Assembly: GCF_000934725.1 (NCBI RefSeq)
Contig: NZ_JYNS01000015.1
Span: 40,694-104,693 of the forward strand
Length of the DNA stretch: 64,000 nt
Direction: 5' to 3'
Origin: Methyloterricola oryzae
GTDB lineage: Bacteria; Pseudomonadota; Gammaproteobacteria; Methylococcales; Methylococcaceae
The notes under the pieces are model-generated. The model saw only the letters and a list, made by a program, of their open reading frames with translations, was not told where the DNA came from and ran no database searches. Position 1 is the first letter of the stretch, and every line of letters starts with the position of its first letter. Both the position numbers and the translations under genes were made by a program. Shown piece by piece: positions 53,073 to 61,938 of this stretch.

Positions 53073-56000
53073 TCAGGGCTTGTCGGCCTTGGGCTTGCCG
53101 CCGCGCCGGCCGTTCCTGGGTGCCGGGCTCTTGCGCGACTTGGCGGGTTCGGCCGGTTCCACCGCCGCTTTTTTGGGCGCCGGCTTCTTTTGGGTTTCGC
53201 GCTTGGGCACGGCCTTCTTCACCGCGCCGGCCTTGGCTGGCTGGCTTTCCGCCTCGGCCGCCGTGGCCTCGGGCTGCTCCGGCGCAGCGGCGGCCGGCGC
53301 TTCCTTGGTTTCCGCTTCTTGGGCCGGTTTTGGCTTAGCCGGCGCGGCTTTCCGTGCGGCGACCTCCGCGCCCAGATGCACCGTCAGGCGGTTCAGTCCT
53401 TCACGCAGGGCATCGCGGAAGGCATCCAGCGGCACTTCCGCCGCGCCGACGCGATAGGGGTTCTCGCCTCGCATGAAGGGCAGTTCCGCGCCGTTCACTT
53501 CCACCGCGACCGGCCCGCAGCCCGAGCCCTTGATGCGGTAGGTCACTTCGCAAGCGCGCCCCTCCAGGCTCAGCTCCGCCCGCAGGCCATCCAGCTCGGC
53601 CGGCATCACCGGATCGAACAGCATCCGCCCGTGCTCGCGGCGTAGCCCCAGGAAACAGCGCAGGATCAGACTCATGCTGATGCCCGCGCCGCTGGAATAG
53701 ACCCGCCAGCCCCCTTCCAGCGGCACTTCCCCGCGCAGGGCTTTCGTATAGTCCGCGTAGGCCTCGTAGCGGTCGGCGAAGGCGGCGTCCGAGCTCGAAT
53801 AGTAGCAATTGGCCTGACGCGGACTGGCCGCCGGCACCAATTCGCGCAGGGCGATGGGATTGGCCTTGCACAAGGCCGCGTAAAAGCCCTGCGCATCGCC
53901 GTAACACCAAAGCGACTCGACGTAGCGCAGATGGGCGTGGGTGTACATCAGGCCGATCTCGCGGCCGAAGAAGCTGCTGCTCTCGGCCCGCTGGAAATAG
54001 GTCTGCGGCCCGCCGTGGTAGGCCATGGGCCGGTCGAACAGGCGCGCGCCATCCTGGCCGGTGAGATGCTGGCCGATCAGGTCGAAATGCTGCGCCGCCT
54101 GCTCCGGGGTGAACAGGCCGTTAATCACCGCATGGATCATGGCCAGCAGGCTGTAGGAAAGGCCGGTGGCCTGGTCCCGCGGGTGCAGCAGGTAATCGAT
54201 GGCGCCGTCCTGCTTGAAGTAGGCGAAGCCGGTCAGCACGCCATCCACGATCAGCAGGCGCTGGAAGTCCGCCTTGACCTGCGCCGCCAGCGCCGCGTAA
54301 TGCTCGGCCGGCTCATGCAGCGCCAGGCGGCGGGAGGCTTCCGCCAGGGCGGTCAGGGTCTGGTAGTGCAGGGTGACGGTCCAGGCGCTGCAAAGGCGCT
54401 CGCGCATGGCGGGATCGGCCGGCTGCAGGGAATCGTTCCAGTCGCCGTGCCCGTAGGCGGCGAGCTGCGTGTCCGGAATGCGCCGCCGCGCCATCAGCGC
54501 CAGCGCCCGCTCCACGTGCTGGCGGATGCTGGCGCGCTCGGCCTGGGCCTCGCCCTCGCCGTCGAAGAACGGCAGTTCCTCGTCCAGCAACGAGCCATCG
54601 CCGGAAGCGATCAGGTACTGGGCAAGTGCCAGCACCGGCCAGAAGACGATGTCGCCATGGGAATCGCTGGGGCGGATGTTGCGCTCGCGGTCGAAGAACA
54701 TGAACCACTGGGGCCAGTCGCCGTCGGGGTTCTGCTGCTTGAAGACGCGCAGCAGGAGATCGCGCACCGGCTCGGGTCGGCCCAGGGCCAGCAGCATTTC
54801 CACCGGCCCCTGGCAGACGTCGCGGGTGCCCCAGCCGCCGCCGGAATACTGCTCCAGCCCCCTGGGGCTGAGATAGTGCACCAGGGCATTCTGCGCCAGC
54901 CAGGGCAGGATCTCGCCCAGCCGCGCCGCGCCGCGGGCGCCGTCCGAGCCTTCCTGCGGGGCGACGCGCAGGCCGGCGCTCACCTGCCGCCAGTAGTCAT
55001 CCGGCGTCTGCGCCGCCAGCGGCGTGCCGCTCACCAGGTGGCCGGTGATGGTCAAGCCGATATTCCGCGCCGCCGCCGTCAGCAGGCACAGGTAGGGCTG
55101 GTCGCGCGTCGCGCCGTCGGTGAACAACATGTCGTCGGTGCCGACGCGCTCGATGGGCGTCGCGAAGCTCGGGGTCAGGCGGAAACCGCCCTGGGGAAAG
55201 CGCCAGCCCACGTCGCAGTCCGCCACGGGCCCCACGAAGATGCCCTGCCCTTCGCGGCGGCATTGCACCGGCCTGGCGGCGGCGCCGTCGTCGCCGTTGA
55301 TGGCCACGTGCAGGGAAACCAGGAAGCGGCAGGGTCGTCCCAGCAGCACGTCGACGCTCAGGCCCAGTTCGTGGCGATCGGTGCCGGCGCGGCTTTCCAC
55401 CCGAATCAGGCCGCCGGCATGCTGGTAGTGCCAGCGGCAGGCCTCCGGGCTCATCTCGAAGGCCGAGGGCACGTCCAGCAAGCGCCAGGCCCCGTCCAGG
55501 TCGGCGAATACGCGCAGGCCGTGGGAACGGAACAGGCCCAGGTAGCTGTGGGTGGTGGACAGGAAGCGGTTGATGCTCACATGGCCCTGGGTCACCATGG
55601 AATGGAACACACCCGCCATCCAGGCCGTGGAAGTGAGACCTGCCTCATCCGGCGTCAGGCTGTTGCCGCTGCGCAGGATCTGGCCATGGGGACGCAGGAC
55701 CTGCCCCTCCTTGGCTTTCAGGACCACATGGCTGCGCTCGCCGCAGAAGAACGAAAGCAACTGCCCGTCCTCCGTTTCCTCCTCGCGCCGGCCGGCGCCG
55801 AACAGGGCGCTGACATCGGCTTCGGACAATTCCAATGCGTCCAGCAAGGGCGCGCAGGCAAAGAGGCTTGGCGCGGGAGCCTGCCCCTCGGATAGCGGCG
55901 CGTCATGCCCCGCCTGGGCTTCGGGCAAGGCCAGGATCGCTTCCACACAGGCCAGATCCGCCGTCGACGTGGCCTCCGGGTGGTGCGGCAGGTAAAAGCC

Positions 56001-56750
56001 GAAGAAGCCGCGCGCGGCCTTCTGCCCGGACTGAAGGCACAGGGCCTCATCCTGGATCGCCGCCATGGCATGCTCATGCTGACGCCGGACGCCGGGCAGG
56101 CCCTGCATCACGCCTTCGGGCTGGGCGCCAGCGCGGGCGGCGAGCCCGTAAAGCTGCAGGGCATCGGTGGCGAAGCTCACGCCCTTGCCCAGGGAGCCGA
56201 TCAGGCACCAAGGGTTACTCCCGCCCATGGACTGGTTCTGACGGCAGGCCAGCAGCGTGCCGCGTTCGGGGTGATTCAGCGGCGCATTGTCCAGATACTG
56301 GCTGACATAGTATTCGTTGAGGCGCACCGCGCCATAATGGGCCAGAGCCAGATCCTGGGCGTAGATGAGGTCCAGTTCCGCCGCCGCTTCACCGTGATTT
56401 TCCAGTTCCACATGCCAGAACCAGGCGGCCTGGTCTCCGGCCAGGGTCAGCATCACGCGAAAGCCGATGTCGCCCCAGGCTCCAGTCAGCGCCAGGCTCA
56501 GGCCGTCGTAGTGAACGCGCGCCGGGCTGCGCGGGCCGAGCAGCGGCACGGCCTCAACTGTCTCGCCCAGCCGCCGCAGATAGAGGTTGGCGGGACCGCC
56601 TTCGGCCTCGTTGCCGAGGAACAGGTTGAGGATGATATCGCCATGGTCCATGCGCCTGATGGATCCGTTGGCGTTGATCTCGACGCTTAGCCCGGAGGCG
56701 CTGGCAAGGCGAAGGGGAGCGAATCCGGTGGAAGGGGTTGCGGTGCTCAC
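53073..56750 (-). CDS. GH94 phosphorylase, beta-1,2-oligoglucan phosphorylase-like
   Basis: The 1225-residue protein is a GH94-family inverting phosphorylase. Visible blocks include GGWGTRDVCQGPVEML, QNPDGDWPQWFMFFDRERN, SHGDIVFWPVLALAQYL and the catalytic-acid loop AYGHGDWNDSLQPADPAM with Asp773. The N-terminal beta-sandwich and helical linker are in place. Length and the TRDVCQGP block are closer to 1,2-beta-oligoglucan phosphorylases than to cellobiose phosphorylase, so breakdown of beta-1,2-glucans to glucose 1-phosphate is likely but not certain. The last 95 residues are a Lys/Ala/Pro/Glu-rich disordered tail, unusual for the family. A GTG with AGGAG eight bases upstream sets the start. 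No signal peptide: cytoplasmic. Confidence 0.85.
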   Translation of the reverse strand: MSTATPSTGFAPLRLASASGLSVEINANGSIRRMDHGDIILNLFLGNEAEGGPANLYLRRLGETVEAVPLLGPRSPARVHYDGLSLALTGAWGDIGFRVMLTLAGDQAAWFWHVELENHGEAAAELDLIYAQDLALAHYGAVRLNEYYVSQYLDNAPLNHPERGTLLACRQNQSMGGSNPWCLIGSLGKGVSFATDALQLYGLAARAGAQPEGVMQGLPGVRRQHEHAMAAIQDEALCLQSGQKAARGFFGFYLPHHPEATSTADLACVEAILALPEAQAGHDAPLSEGQAPAPSLFACAPLLDALELSEADVSALFGAGRREEETEDGQLLSFFCGERSHVVLKAKEGQVLRPHGQILRSGNSLTPDEAGLTSTAWMAGVFHSMVTQGHVSINRFLSTTHSYLGLFRSHGLRVFADLDGAWRLLDVPSAFEMSPEACRWHYQHAGGLIRVESRAGTDRHELGLSVDVLLGRPCRFLVSLHVAINGDDGAAARPVQCRREGQGIFVGPVADCDVGWRFPQGGFRLTPSFATPIERVGTDDMLFTDGATRDQPYLCLLTAAARNIGLTITGHLVSGTPLAAQTPDDYWRQVSAGLRVAPQEGSDGARGAARLGEILPWLAQNALVHYLSPRGLEQYSGGGWGTRDVCQGPVEMLLALGRPEPVRDLLLRVFKQQNPDGDWPQWFMFFDRERNIRPSDSHGDIVFWPVLALAQYLIASGDGSLLDEELPFFDGEGEAQAERASIRQHVERALALMARRRIPDTQLAAYGHGDWNDSLQPADPAMRERLCSAWTVTLHYQTLTALAEASRRLALHEPAEHYAALAAQVKADFQRLLIVDGVLTGFAYFKQDGAIDYLLHPRDQATGLSYSLLAMIHAVINGLFTPEQAAQHFDLIGQHLTGQDGARLFDRPMAYHGGPQTYFQRAESSSFFGREIGLMYTHAHLRYVESLWCYGDAQGFYAALCKANPIALRELVPAASPRQANCYYSSSDAAFADRYEAYADYTKALRGEVPLEGGWRVYSSGAGISMSLILRCFLGLRREHGRMLFDPVMPAELDGLRAELSLEGRACEVTYRIKGSGCGPVAVEVNGAELPFMRGENPYRVGAAEVPLDAFRDALREGLNRLTVHLGAEVAARKAAPAKPKPAQEAETKEAPAAAAPEQPEATAAEAESQPAKAGAVKKAVPKRETQKKPAPKKAAVEPAEPAKSRKSPAPRNGRRGGKPKADKP

Positions 56751-56976
56751 GGTGCTGACTCCTGTTCTTATAGTGGGCGAGCCGCCGGCGCCTTGCTGCG
56801 GCAGCGGCGCGGCTAGTGTCGCACAGGCGCGAATTCCCTGGATAGCCCGATGGCTCCGCATCATCCCCGATGTACAGGGGATGAGACCGGGCTTATGGTT
56901 GACGCGGCGGCGGGCGGCGACTTGCCCAGCCGTGCGGTCTCTGCCTCAGCACCCAACTTTCATCGAGGTAAACGCC

Positions 56977-57414
56977 ATGTCAATCTCCAACACCTTTGTC
57001 CCCTGGAACATCGCCGCTTTCGGTTTGCTCTTCGCATCCATCGGCACCGCACAAGAAGTGACGCTGCAGCAGGCCCAAGCTGAGTGCCAGTCCATCGCCC
57101 AGCAACAGGCGGGAACTGCCCCCACACCCCAGCCCCAGGCGGGTGGTAGAATGCGCGGCGCTGCGGCCGGTGCCATGGCGGGCGCCGTCAAAGGACGTTC
57201 CAAGGCCAACCAGTATGGGAACGTTTCCGACGAGGTCGCCGAGGAGTACACTCGCAACCAAATGCAGGATGCCGCCAAGGCGGGTGCGGCTGTTGGCGCC
57301 GCCCGCCAGCGTCAACAGCGCCGCGCCGGCCAAAAACAGCAGACCACGTCAGGCGACGCCTATAGCCAGGCTTTTGCCTCCTGCATGGCGGCCAAGGGCT
57401 ATCCCGGGCAGTAA
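56977..57414 (+). CDS. Glycine-zipper exported protein A
   Basis: The 145-residue product has a signal peptide (AAFGLLFASIGTAQ), a Gln-rich segment, a glycine-zipper (GRMRGAAAGAMAGAVKGRSK) and a Gln/Arg-rich tail that ends in a SYxxAFASCMAAKGY-like motif (YSQAFASCMAAKGYPGQ). The next gene has the same plan and the same ending. GAGG eight bases upstream fixes the start. Function unknown; these are outer-membrane or periplasmic proteins. Confidence 0.7.
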   Translation: MSISNTFVPWNIAAFGLLFASIGTAQEVTLQQAQAECQSIAQQQAGTAPTPQPQAGGRMRGAAAGAMAGAVKGRSKANQYGNVSDEVAEEYTRNQMQDAAKAGAAVGAARQRQQRRAGQKQQTTSGDAYSQAFASCMAAKGYPGQ

Positions 57415-57483
57415 TTCCGTCTGACACTATTGAGCCAGGGAAGGCTACCGCCTTCACTTTTCACCCAACGGAGACCCTAATAA

Positions 57484-57942
57484 ATGCCCAGAGCTTACAC
57501 CCGCACCCTCCTGGCCTGCGCCCTCGGCATTGCCGCTTGCGCAGCCCAGGCGCAAGGCGAACTTATGATCTACCCTAAGCAGGGCCAAAGCCCGGACCAG
57601 CAGTCGCGCGACCGTTACGAGTGCCACACCTGGGCGGTGCAGCAATCCGGTTACGACCCGTCCAATCCCCAGGCGGCCAGCACCGGCAAATCCGGCACTG
57701 GCAAGGAAATGCTGCGCGGCGGGGCTCGGGGCGCGGCGGCGGGGGCCGCCATCGGCGCCATCGCGGGCGATGCCGGCAAGGGCGCCGCCATCGGGGCCAC
57801 GGCCGGGGGATTGGGCCGCGGGTTCAAAGAGCGCGACCGCAAGCGCCAGGAGCAGGAGGCAGGCACCGCCTCGCCGGCCCAGCAGTCTTATCAACGCGCC
57901 ATGGCCGCCTGTCTGGATGGCCGTGGCTATTCAGTTAAATAG
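57484..57942 (+). CDS. Glycine-zipper exported protein B
   Basis: The 152-residue product has a signal peptide (LLACALGIAACAAQAQ), the segment YPKQGQSPDQQSRDRYECHT common to glycine-zipper DUF families, a zipper (GGARGAAAGAAIGAIAGDA) and the ending YQRAMAACLDGRGYSVK. It is paralogous to the product encoded 70 bases upstream. Two cysteines (ECH and AAC) could bridge the tail to the head. GGAG eight bases before the ATG. Confidence 0.75.
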   Translation: MPRAYTRTLLACALGIAACAAQAQGELMIYPKQGQSPDQQSRDRYECHTWAVQQSGYDPSNPQAASTGKSGTGKEMLRGGARGAAAGAAIGAIAGDAGKGAAIGATAGGLGRGFKERDRKRQEQEAGTASPAQQSYQRAMAACLDGRGYSVK

Positions 57943-57960
57943 GAAACCCAAGGAAAACCG

Positions 57961-58746
57961 ATGACGCAAACCCATGCAGGAATACATGGAAAAGCCCTGA
58001 CAGCCCTGGCAGTCGCCGTTCTGCTGGCAGGCTGTTCCACCGTTCAGGAAACCAGCAACGAGGCCAAGGCCGTGGCGGTGGAACCGGCACCGGATGCCGG
58101 CTTCATCCAGGACCCCAAGCGCCAGACCAAGCGCGCCGATCTGCCGTTCCAGAAGGTGTGGATCAAGCCCGGTTTCGACAAGTCCACCTACAAGGAACTG
58201 ATCGTCGCGCCGGTAAACACCCAGTACATGCTGGAAATGGACTGGATGCACGAACTGAGTTCGGCAAACTGGGCCAGCGACGTCAAGAGCGATATCGCCG
58301 AACTGGCCCGTTATTTCCACCATCAGGTAGTAACCGAATTCAAGGACGATCCCCATCACCGGTTCCGGGTGATCCAGGACCCCTCGCAACACAAGCAGCC
58401 CGCCCTGCGCCTGGAACTGGCCCTGATCGAGATCGATCCTTCCCAGCCAGTATTGCACGCCTTGGGCTGGCTGCAGCCGGGCGGCGGCACCGCGGCGGGA
58501 CTCATCAACCAGCGGCGCGCCGCCTTCGAGGCCCGCCTGCGCGACGTCAGCACCGGCGAGGTGGTGGCCACCTTCGCCGACCGCGACTCCCAGGACGTGG
58601 GCCCGCTGGACCTGACCCGGCTCACCTGGTACGGCCCTGCCAAGGGCATCATGGACCGCTGGGCGAAGCAGTTCGTGCAGGTGGCCAACCGTAAGCCAGG
58701 CGAAGCCGTCACCGACCCGACGCCGTTTACCCTGCGGCCGTTCTAA
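57961..58746 (+). CDS. DUF3313 lipoprotein
   Basis: The 261-residue envelope lipoprotein has a signal with lipobox LLAGC. The DUF3313 core begins after a short linker: KVWIKPGFDKSTYKELIVAP, a helix SDIAELARYFHHQVV, the ALRLELALIEIDPSQPVLHA strand and GGGTAAGLINQRRAAFEARL. It follows the glycine-zipper gene by 18 bases with AAGGAAAA ahead of the ATG, so the three are likely co-transcribed. Function unknown. Confidence 0.8.
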   Translation: MTQTHAGIHGKALTALAVAVLLAGCSTVQETSNEAKAVAVEPAPDAGFIQDPKRQTKRADLPFQKVWIKPGFDKSTYKELIVAPVNTQYMLEMDWMHELSSANWASDVKSDIAELARYFHHQVVTEFKDDPHHRFRVIQDPSQHKQPALRLELALIEIDPSQPVLHALGWLQPGGGTAAGLINQRRAAFEARLRDVSTGEVVATFADRDSQDVGPLDLTRLTWYGPAKGIMDRWAKQFVQVANRKPGEAVTDPTPFTLRPF

Positions 58747-58818
58747 ATCCGTTCCTTACCGGTGGGCCGTCCGAGAGCGGCGGCCCGCCCTGCAAACCCT
58801 GGGCGTGGAGATGAAGCG

Positions 58819-60816
58819 ATGAAAGCTGCCTCTGCAATACCTGGAAATTCCCGCCGTCCGCCTGCTTACGGCGCCCTGCTACTGGCGCTGGCCCTGCTGC
58901 CCGCGGGCTGCGACCGCAAGAGCGAAGAAACCCCCAAAGCTAGCGCGCAACCCGCCGCACAGCCGGCGACGCCTGCGGCTCCACCCGCCGAGCCCGCTGC
59001 CGCACAGCCCCCTCCCGCAACCCAGGCGCCAGCGCCCACCCCAGCGCCGCCACCGGCGAAGCCGCTGACGGAACTGGAATCCCTGGTGGCTCCGATCGCC
59101 CTGTATCCGGACCCGCTCCTGGCGGAATTGCTGGTGGCGTCCACCTATCCCCTGGAGGTGGTGCAGGCGGCGCGCTGGCTGGACAGCAAGCCCGACCTGT
59201 CGACCCTGAACGGCAAGGATTGGGACGCCAGCGTGCAGCGCCTGGTAAGCGTGCCGCAGGTGCTGAAGATGATGAGCGATCACCTGGACTGGACTACGCA
59301 ACTAGGCGATGCCTTCCTGGCCGAGCCGGCCGAACTGATGGACACCATTCAGGTCTTGCGCAAGCGGGCCAAGGACTCGGGTTTCCTCAAGGACACGCCC
59401 GAGCAGAAGGTGGCGGCGCAGCAAGTGGAGGCCCGCGCGCCCGACGCCGGGGCGACGGAATCCGACGCGGGCAGCGAGGTGAAAGTAACGCCCGCCGTGC
59501 TGAAGAAGGAAGTCATCACCATCGAACCGGCCAAGGCGGACACGGTCTACGTACCCCAGTACAACCCGCAGACGGCCTACCAGGCGCCATTGGCGCCGCC
59601 GCCCGCGACCACCGCGTCCTACGCCTACCCGGCCGCAGGAACCGCTGCGGCTCCCGCCTACTATCCGGCCTATTATCCGCCGCCGGCGACCACCACCACG
59701 ACCACCTCCAGCACCGACACCTGGATGACCTTCGGCGCCGGCGCGGTGGTGGGCGGACTGCTCACCTGGGGCCTGATGGAATGGGCCGATGACGATGACT
59801 GGGACGACCACTACCATGGCGGCTACTACCCGGTGAACCACTACTACGGCGGCGCGGTCTGCAACAACGGCAATTGCTGGAACGGTGGAGGCGGTGGCAA
59901 TTACGACCGGGGCAACATCAACCGCAACACCAACATCAACCGTGACGTGAACATCTCGGGGAACGAGATCAACATCGACCGTGGCGGCGTCTTCAGCCAA
60001 AACAACCTCAGGCCCGCCCAGCGGCCCGCAGGCTGGACGCCGGATGCCCGCCACCGGCGCGGCCAGAAGTATCCCGAAGCGGTGCAGCAGCGTCTGGGCC
60101 GCACGGAGCAGCCCGGCCTGGCAGGCCAACGCCTGGGCGCCGCGCAGACCCTGCCGGCCTCCACGCGGGGTTTCGGGGGGCGGTCCGGAAAAGTGGCCGA
60201 GGCGCCTAAACCTGTGACCTTTCCCTCGGACAGACGCTTGACCCAGGAAGAAGTCCGGCAGCAACTGGCGCAGCGTCCCTCCATCACCGAAAAGCGGATG
60301 GAACAGTCGCGCCGCTCCGCCGAGGAAAGGCGCAGCGCGGCTGGCCAGAACGGGCGTGAAGGCGCCCTTGCGGGGCTGCGCGAATCCGGCAAAACTGCTC
60401 AGGTAGACAGCCGCCGCGGCGCCGAGAGCCGCCAGCAGGCGCTCGCCACACGGCAAGCAGGCGGGGATGGGACTCGCCCGCAAAAGCTGCAGACCCAGCA
60501 ACCACGACAGATGCAGACGGAAAACCGGCAGCAGCCACTGCAAACACGCCGCGCCGAGCAACGCCAGGATTTTGGCGGGCGCGAGCGGGCGCAGGCCATG
60601 GACAACCAGCGCCGCGCCGAGCGGGCCCGTCCCAACGCCTTCGAAGGCGGCGGTGACAAGGCCAAGGCCTTCAGCCAGCGTGGTGCCGCAAGCCGCCAAG
60701 CCTCCTTCGCGGGCGGCGGTCGTCAAGGGGGCGCGGCGGCCGGCGGCTTCAGCGGCGGAGGCAGGGGAGGTGGCGGCGGTGGAGGCCGGCTGGGCGGCGG
60801 AGGAAGACGGCGATGA
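58819..60816 (+). CDS. DUF3300 lipoprotein with long low-complexity C-terminus
   Basis: The 665-residue lipoprotein has a signal ending LLPAGC, an Ala/Pro-rich linker, the DUF3300 domain (about 90-235: LVAPIALYPDPLLAELLVAS, STYPLEVVQAARWL), a Pro/Ala/Tyr-rich region with a hydrophobic segment (FGAGAVVGGLLTWGLMEW), a Gly/Asn-rich stretch (GGGGNYDRGNINRNTNIN) and a Gln/Arg-rich tail with poly-Gly at the end. The tail is likely disordered and may bind envelope polymers. Start at MKAASAIPG, with GGAG upstream; the earlier frame lacks support. DUF3300 and DUF2950 genes are regular neighbours. Confidence 0.82.
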   Translation: MKAASAIPGNSRRPPAYGALLLALALLPAGCDRKSEETPKASAQPAAQPATPAAPPAEPAAAQPPPATQAPAPTPAPPPAKPLTELESLVAPIALYPDPLLAELLVASTYPLEVVQAARWLDSKPDLSTLNGKDWDASVQRLVSVPQVLKMMSDHLDWTTQLGDAFLAEPAELMDTIQVLRKRAKDSGFLKDTPEQKVAAQQVEARAPDAGATESDAGSEVKVTPAVLKKEVITIEPAKADTVYVPQYNPQTAYQAPLAPPPATTASYAYPAAGTAAAPAYYPAYYPPPATTTTTTSSTDTWMTFGAGAVVGGLLTWGLMEWADDDDWDDHYHGGYYPVNHYYGGAVCNNGNCWNGGGGGNYDRGNINRNTNINRDVNISGNEINIDRGGVFSQNNLRPAQRPAGWTPDARHRRGQKYPEAVQQRLGRTEQPGLAGQRLGAAQTLPASTRGFGGRSGKVAEAPKPVTFPSDRRLTQEEVRQQLAQRPSITEKRMEQSRRSAEERRSAAGQNGREGALAGLRESGKTAQVDSRRGAESRQQALATRQAGGDGTRPQKLQTQQPRQMQTENRQQPLQTRRAEQRQDFGGRERAQAMDNQRRAERARPNAFEGGGDKAKAFSQRGAASRQASFAGGGRQGGAAAGGFSGGGRGGGGGGGRLGGGGRRR

Positions 60817-60899
60817 GACCCGAACGCCCGATCCCCTGCCCGACCGGCAACGGCAGTTCACCGAACCGCTTACCGCACATCCTGACCGAGGATTTGACC

Positions 60900-61832
60900 A
60901 TGCTGCGTACACTCAAAGCGATTTCCCTCTCCCTCCTGGCTATCTGCCCGCTGCTGGCCGGTGCAGAACCTGCTTCGCCGCCGCAGAGCTTTCAAACCGC
61001 CGACGAAGCCGCCAAGGCTCTGGTGGATGCCACCCGTGGCAACGACCCGGCAGCCTTGACCGCCCTGTTCGGCGCGGGACACGAAGATCTGCTGTCCTCC
61101 GGGGATGAGGTGGAGGACAAGCACAATCGCGCCAATTTCGTGAACATGGCCAACAAGAAGCTGACGGTGGAAACCGTGCGCGAGGACAAGGCCTTCATGC
61201 ACGTGGGCGAGTCAGACTGGCCCTTCCCCATCCCCCTGGTGAAAACAGCCTCGGGCTGGCAATTCGACGCCAACCAGGGCAAGGAGGAAATCCTCGACCG
61301 CCGCATCGGACGCAACGAATTGGCCACCCTGGATGTGATCCGCGGCTACGTGGAAGCTCAGTTCGACTACGCCAACACCGACCGCGATGGCGACGGCGTC
61401 TCCGAATACGCGCAGAAGCTGCGCAGCGAGCCGGGCAAGCAGGATGGCCTGTTCTGGGAGCCCGAACCCGGTCAACCCGCCAGCCCCCTGGGTCCCCTGG
61501 TCGCCGAAGCCCGGGCCGGCGGCTATCAACTGGCCAAGGGCGGCGAAGCGCCGGTGCCCTATCACGGTTATCTGTTCCGCATCCTGACCCGTCAGGGGCC
61601 GGCGGCGCCCGGCGGCAAGTACGACTATGTCATCAACGGCAATATGATCGCCGGTTTCGGCCTGGTGGCCTTTCCCGCCCAATATGGCACTTCCGGCATC
61701 ATGAGCTTCATCGTCAATCACCAGGGCCAGATTTTCCAGAAGGACCTGGGGCCCCAGACCGCCAAGCTGGCGGAAGCCATGAAGGAGTTCAATCCGGACC
61801 CGTCCTGGACGCCAGTGGAAGCCGCTCAGTAG
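60900..61832 (+). CDS. DUF2950 exported protein
   Basis: The 310-residue product has a signal peptide (LKAISLSLLAICPLLAGA) and a DUF2950 body: FQTADEAAKALVDATRGND, PIPLVKTASGWQFDANQGKE, the Asp-rich YANTDRDGDGVSEYAQKL loop, PYHGYLFRILTRQGP and LVAFPAQYGTSGIMSFIVN. Function unknown, with a nuclease-like or inhibitor-like fold not evident. GAGGA precedes the chosen ATG; a longer frame starting inside the DUF3300 stop (ATGA) has no signal peptide at its N-terminus. The pair with DUF3300 is common in proteobacteria. Confidence 0.82.
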   Translation: MLRTLKAISLSLLAICPLLAGAEPASPPQSFQTADEAAKALVDATRGNDPAALTALFGAGHEDLLSSGDEVEDKHNRANFVNMANKKLTVETVREDKAFMHVGESDWPFPIPLVKTASGWQFDANQGKEEILDRRIGRNELATLDVIRGYVEAQFDYANTDRDGDGVSEYAQKLRSEPGKQDGLFWEPEPGQPASPLGPLVAEARAGGYQLAKGGEAPVPYHGYLFRILTRQGPAAPGGKYDYVINGNMIAGFGLVAFPAQYGTSGIMSFIVNHQGQIFQKDLGPQTAKLAEAMKEFNPDPSWTPVEAAQ

Positions 61833-61888
61833 CGGAGGACCTTCGTTGCGTGCGTGACCCGGAAGCACACCGGCGGGCGGTTAGAGGT

Positions 61889-61917
61889 TAAAATGGCGCG
61901 GCTATCAATCCGCGCCA
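61889..61917 (+). promoter_or_regulatory. TAAAAT box and 8-bp hairpin in the queF leader
   Basis: TAAAAT (61889-61894) could be a -10 hexamer. The next bases form TGGCGCGG and CCGCGCCA around an 8-base loop (CTATCAAT), a perfect 8-bp stem 21 bases before the queF start. It does not match a preQ1 riboswitch. It may be a leader structure or a terminator of the preceding gene without a T-run. Confidence 0.35.
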
Positions 61918-61938
61918 CCAAGCGCCTGCGTTCCCCTC

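Noticed and set aside
61833..61938. A preQ1 riboswitch before queF
   Set aside because: The leader forms a simple 8-bp hairpin and lacks the conserved preQ1-I/II/III sequence elements.
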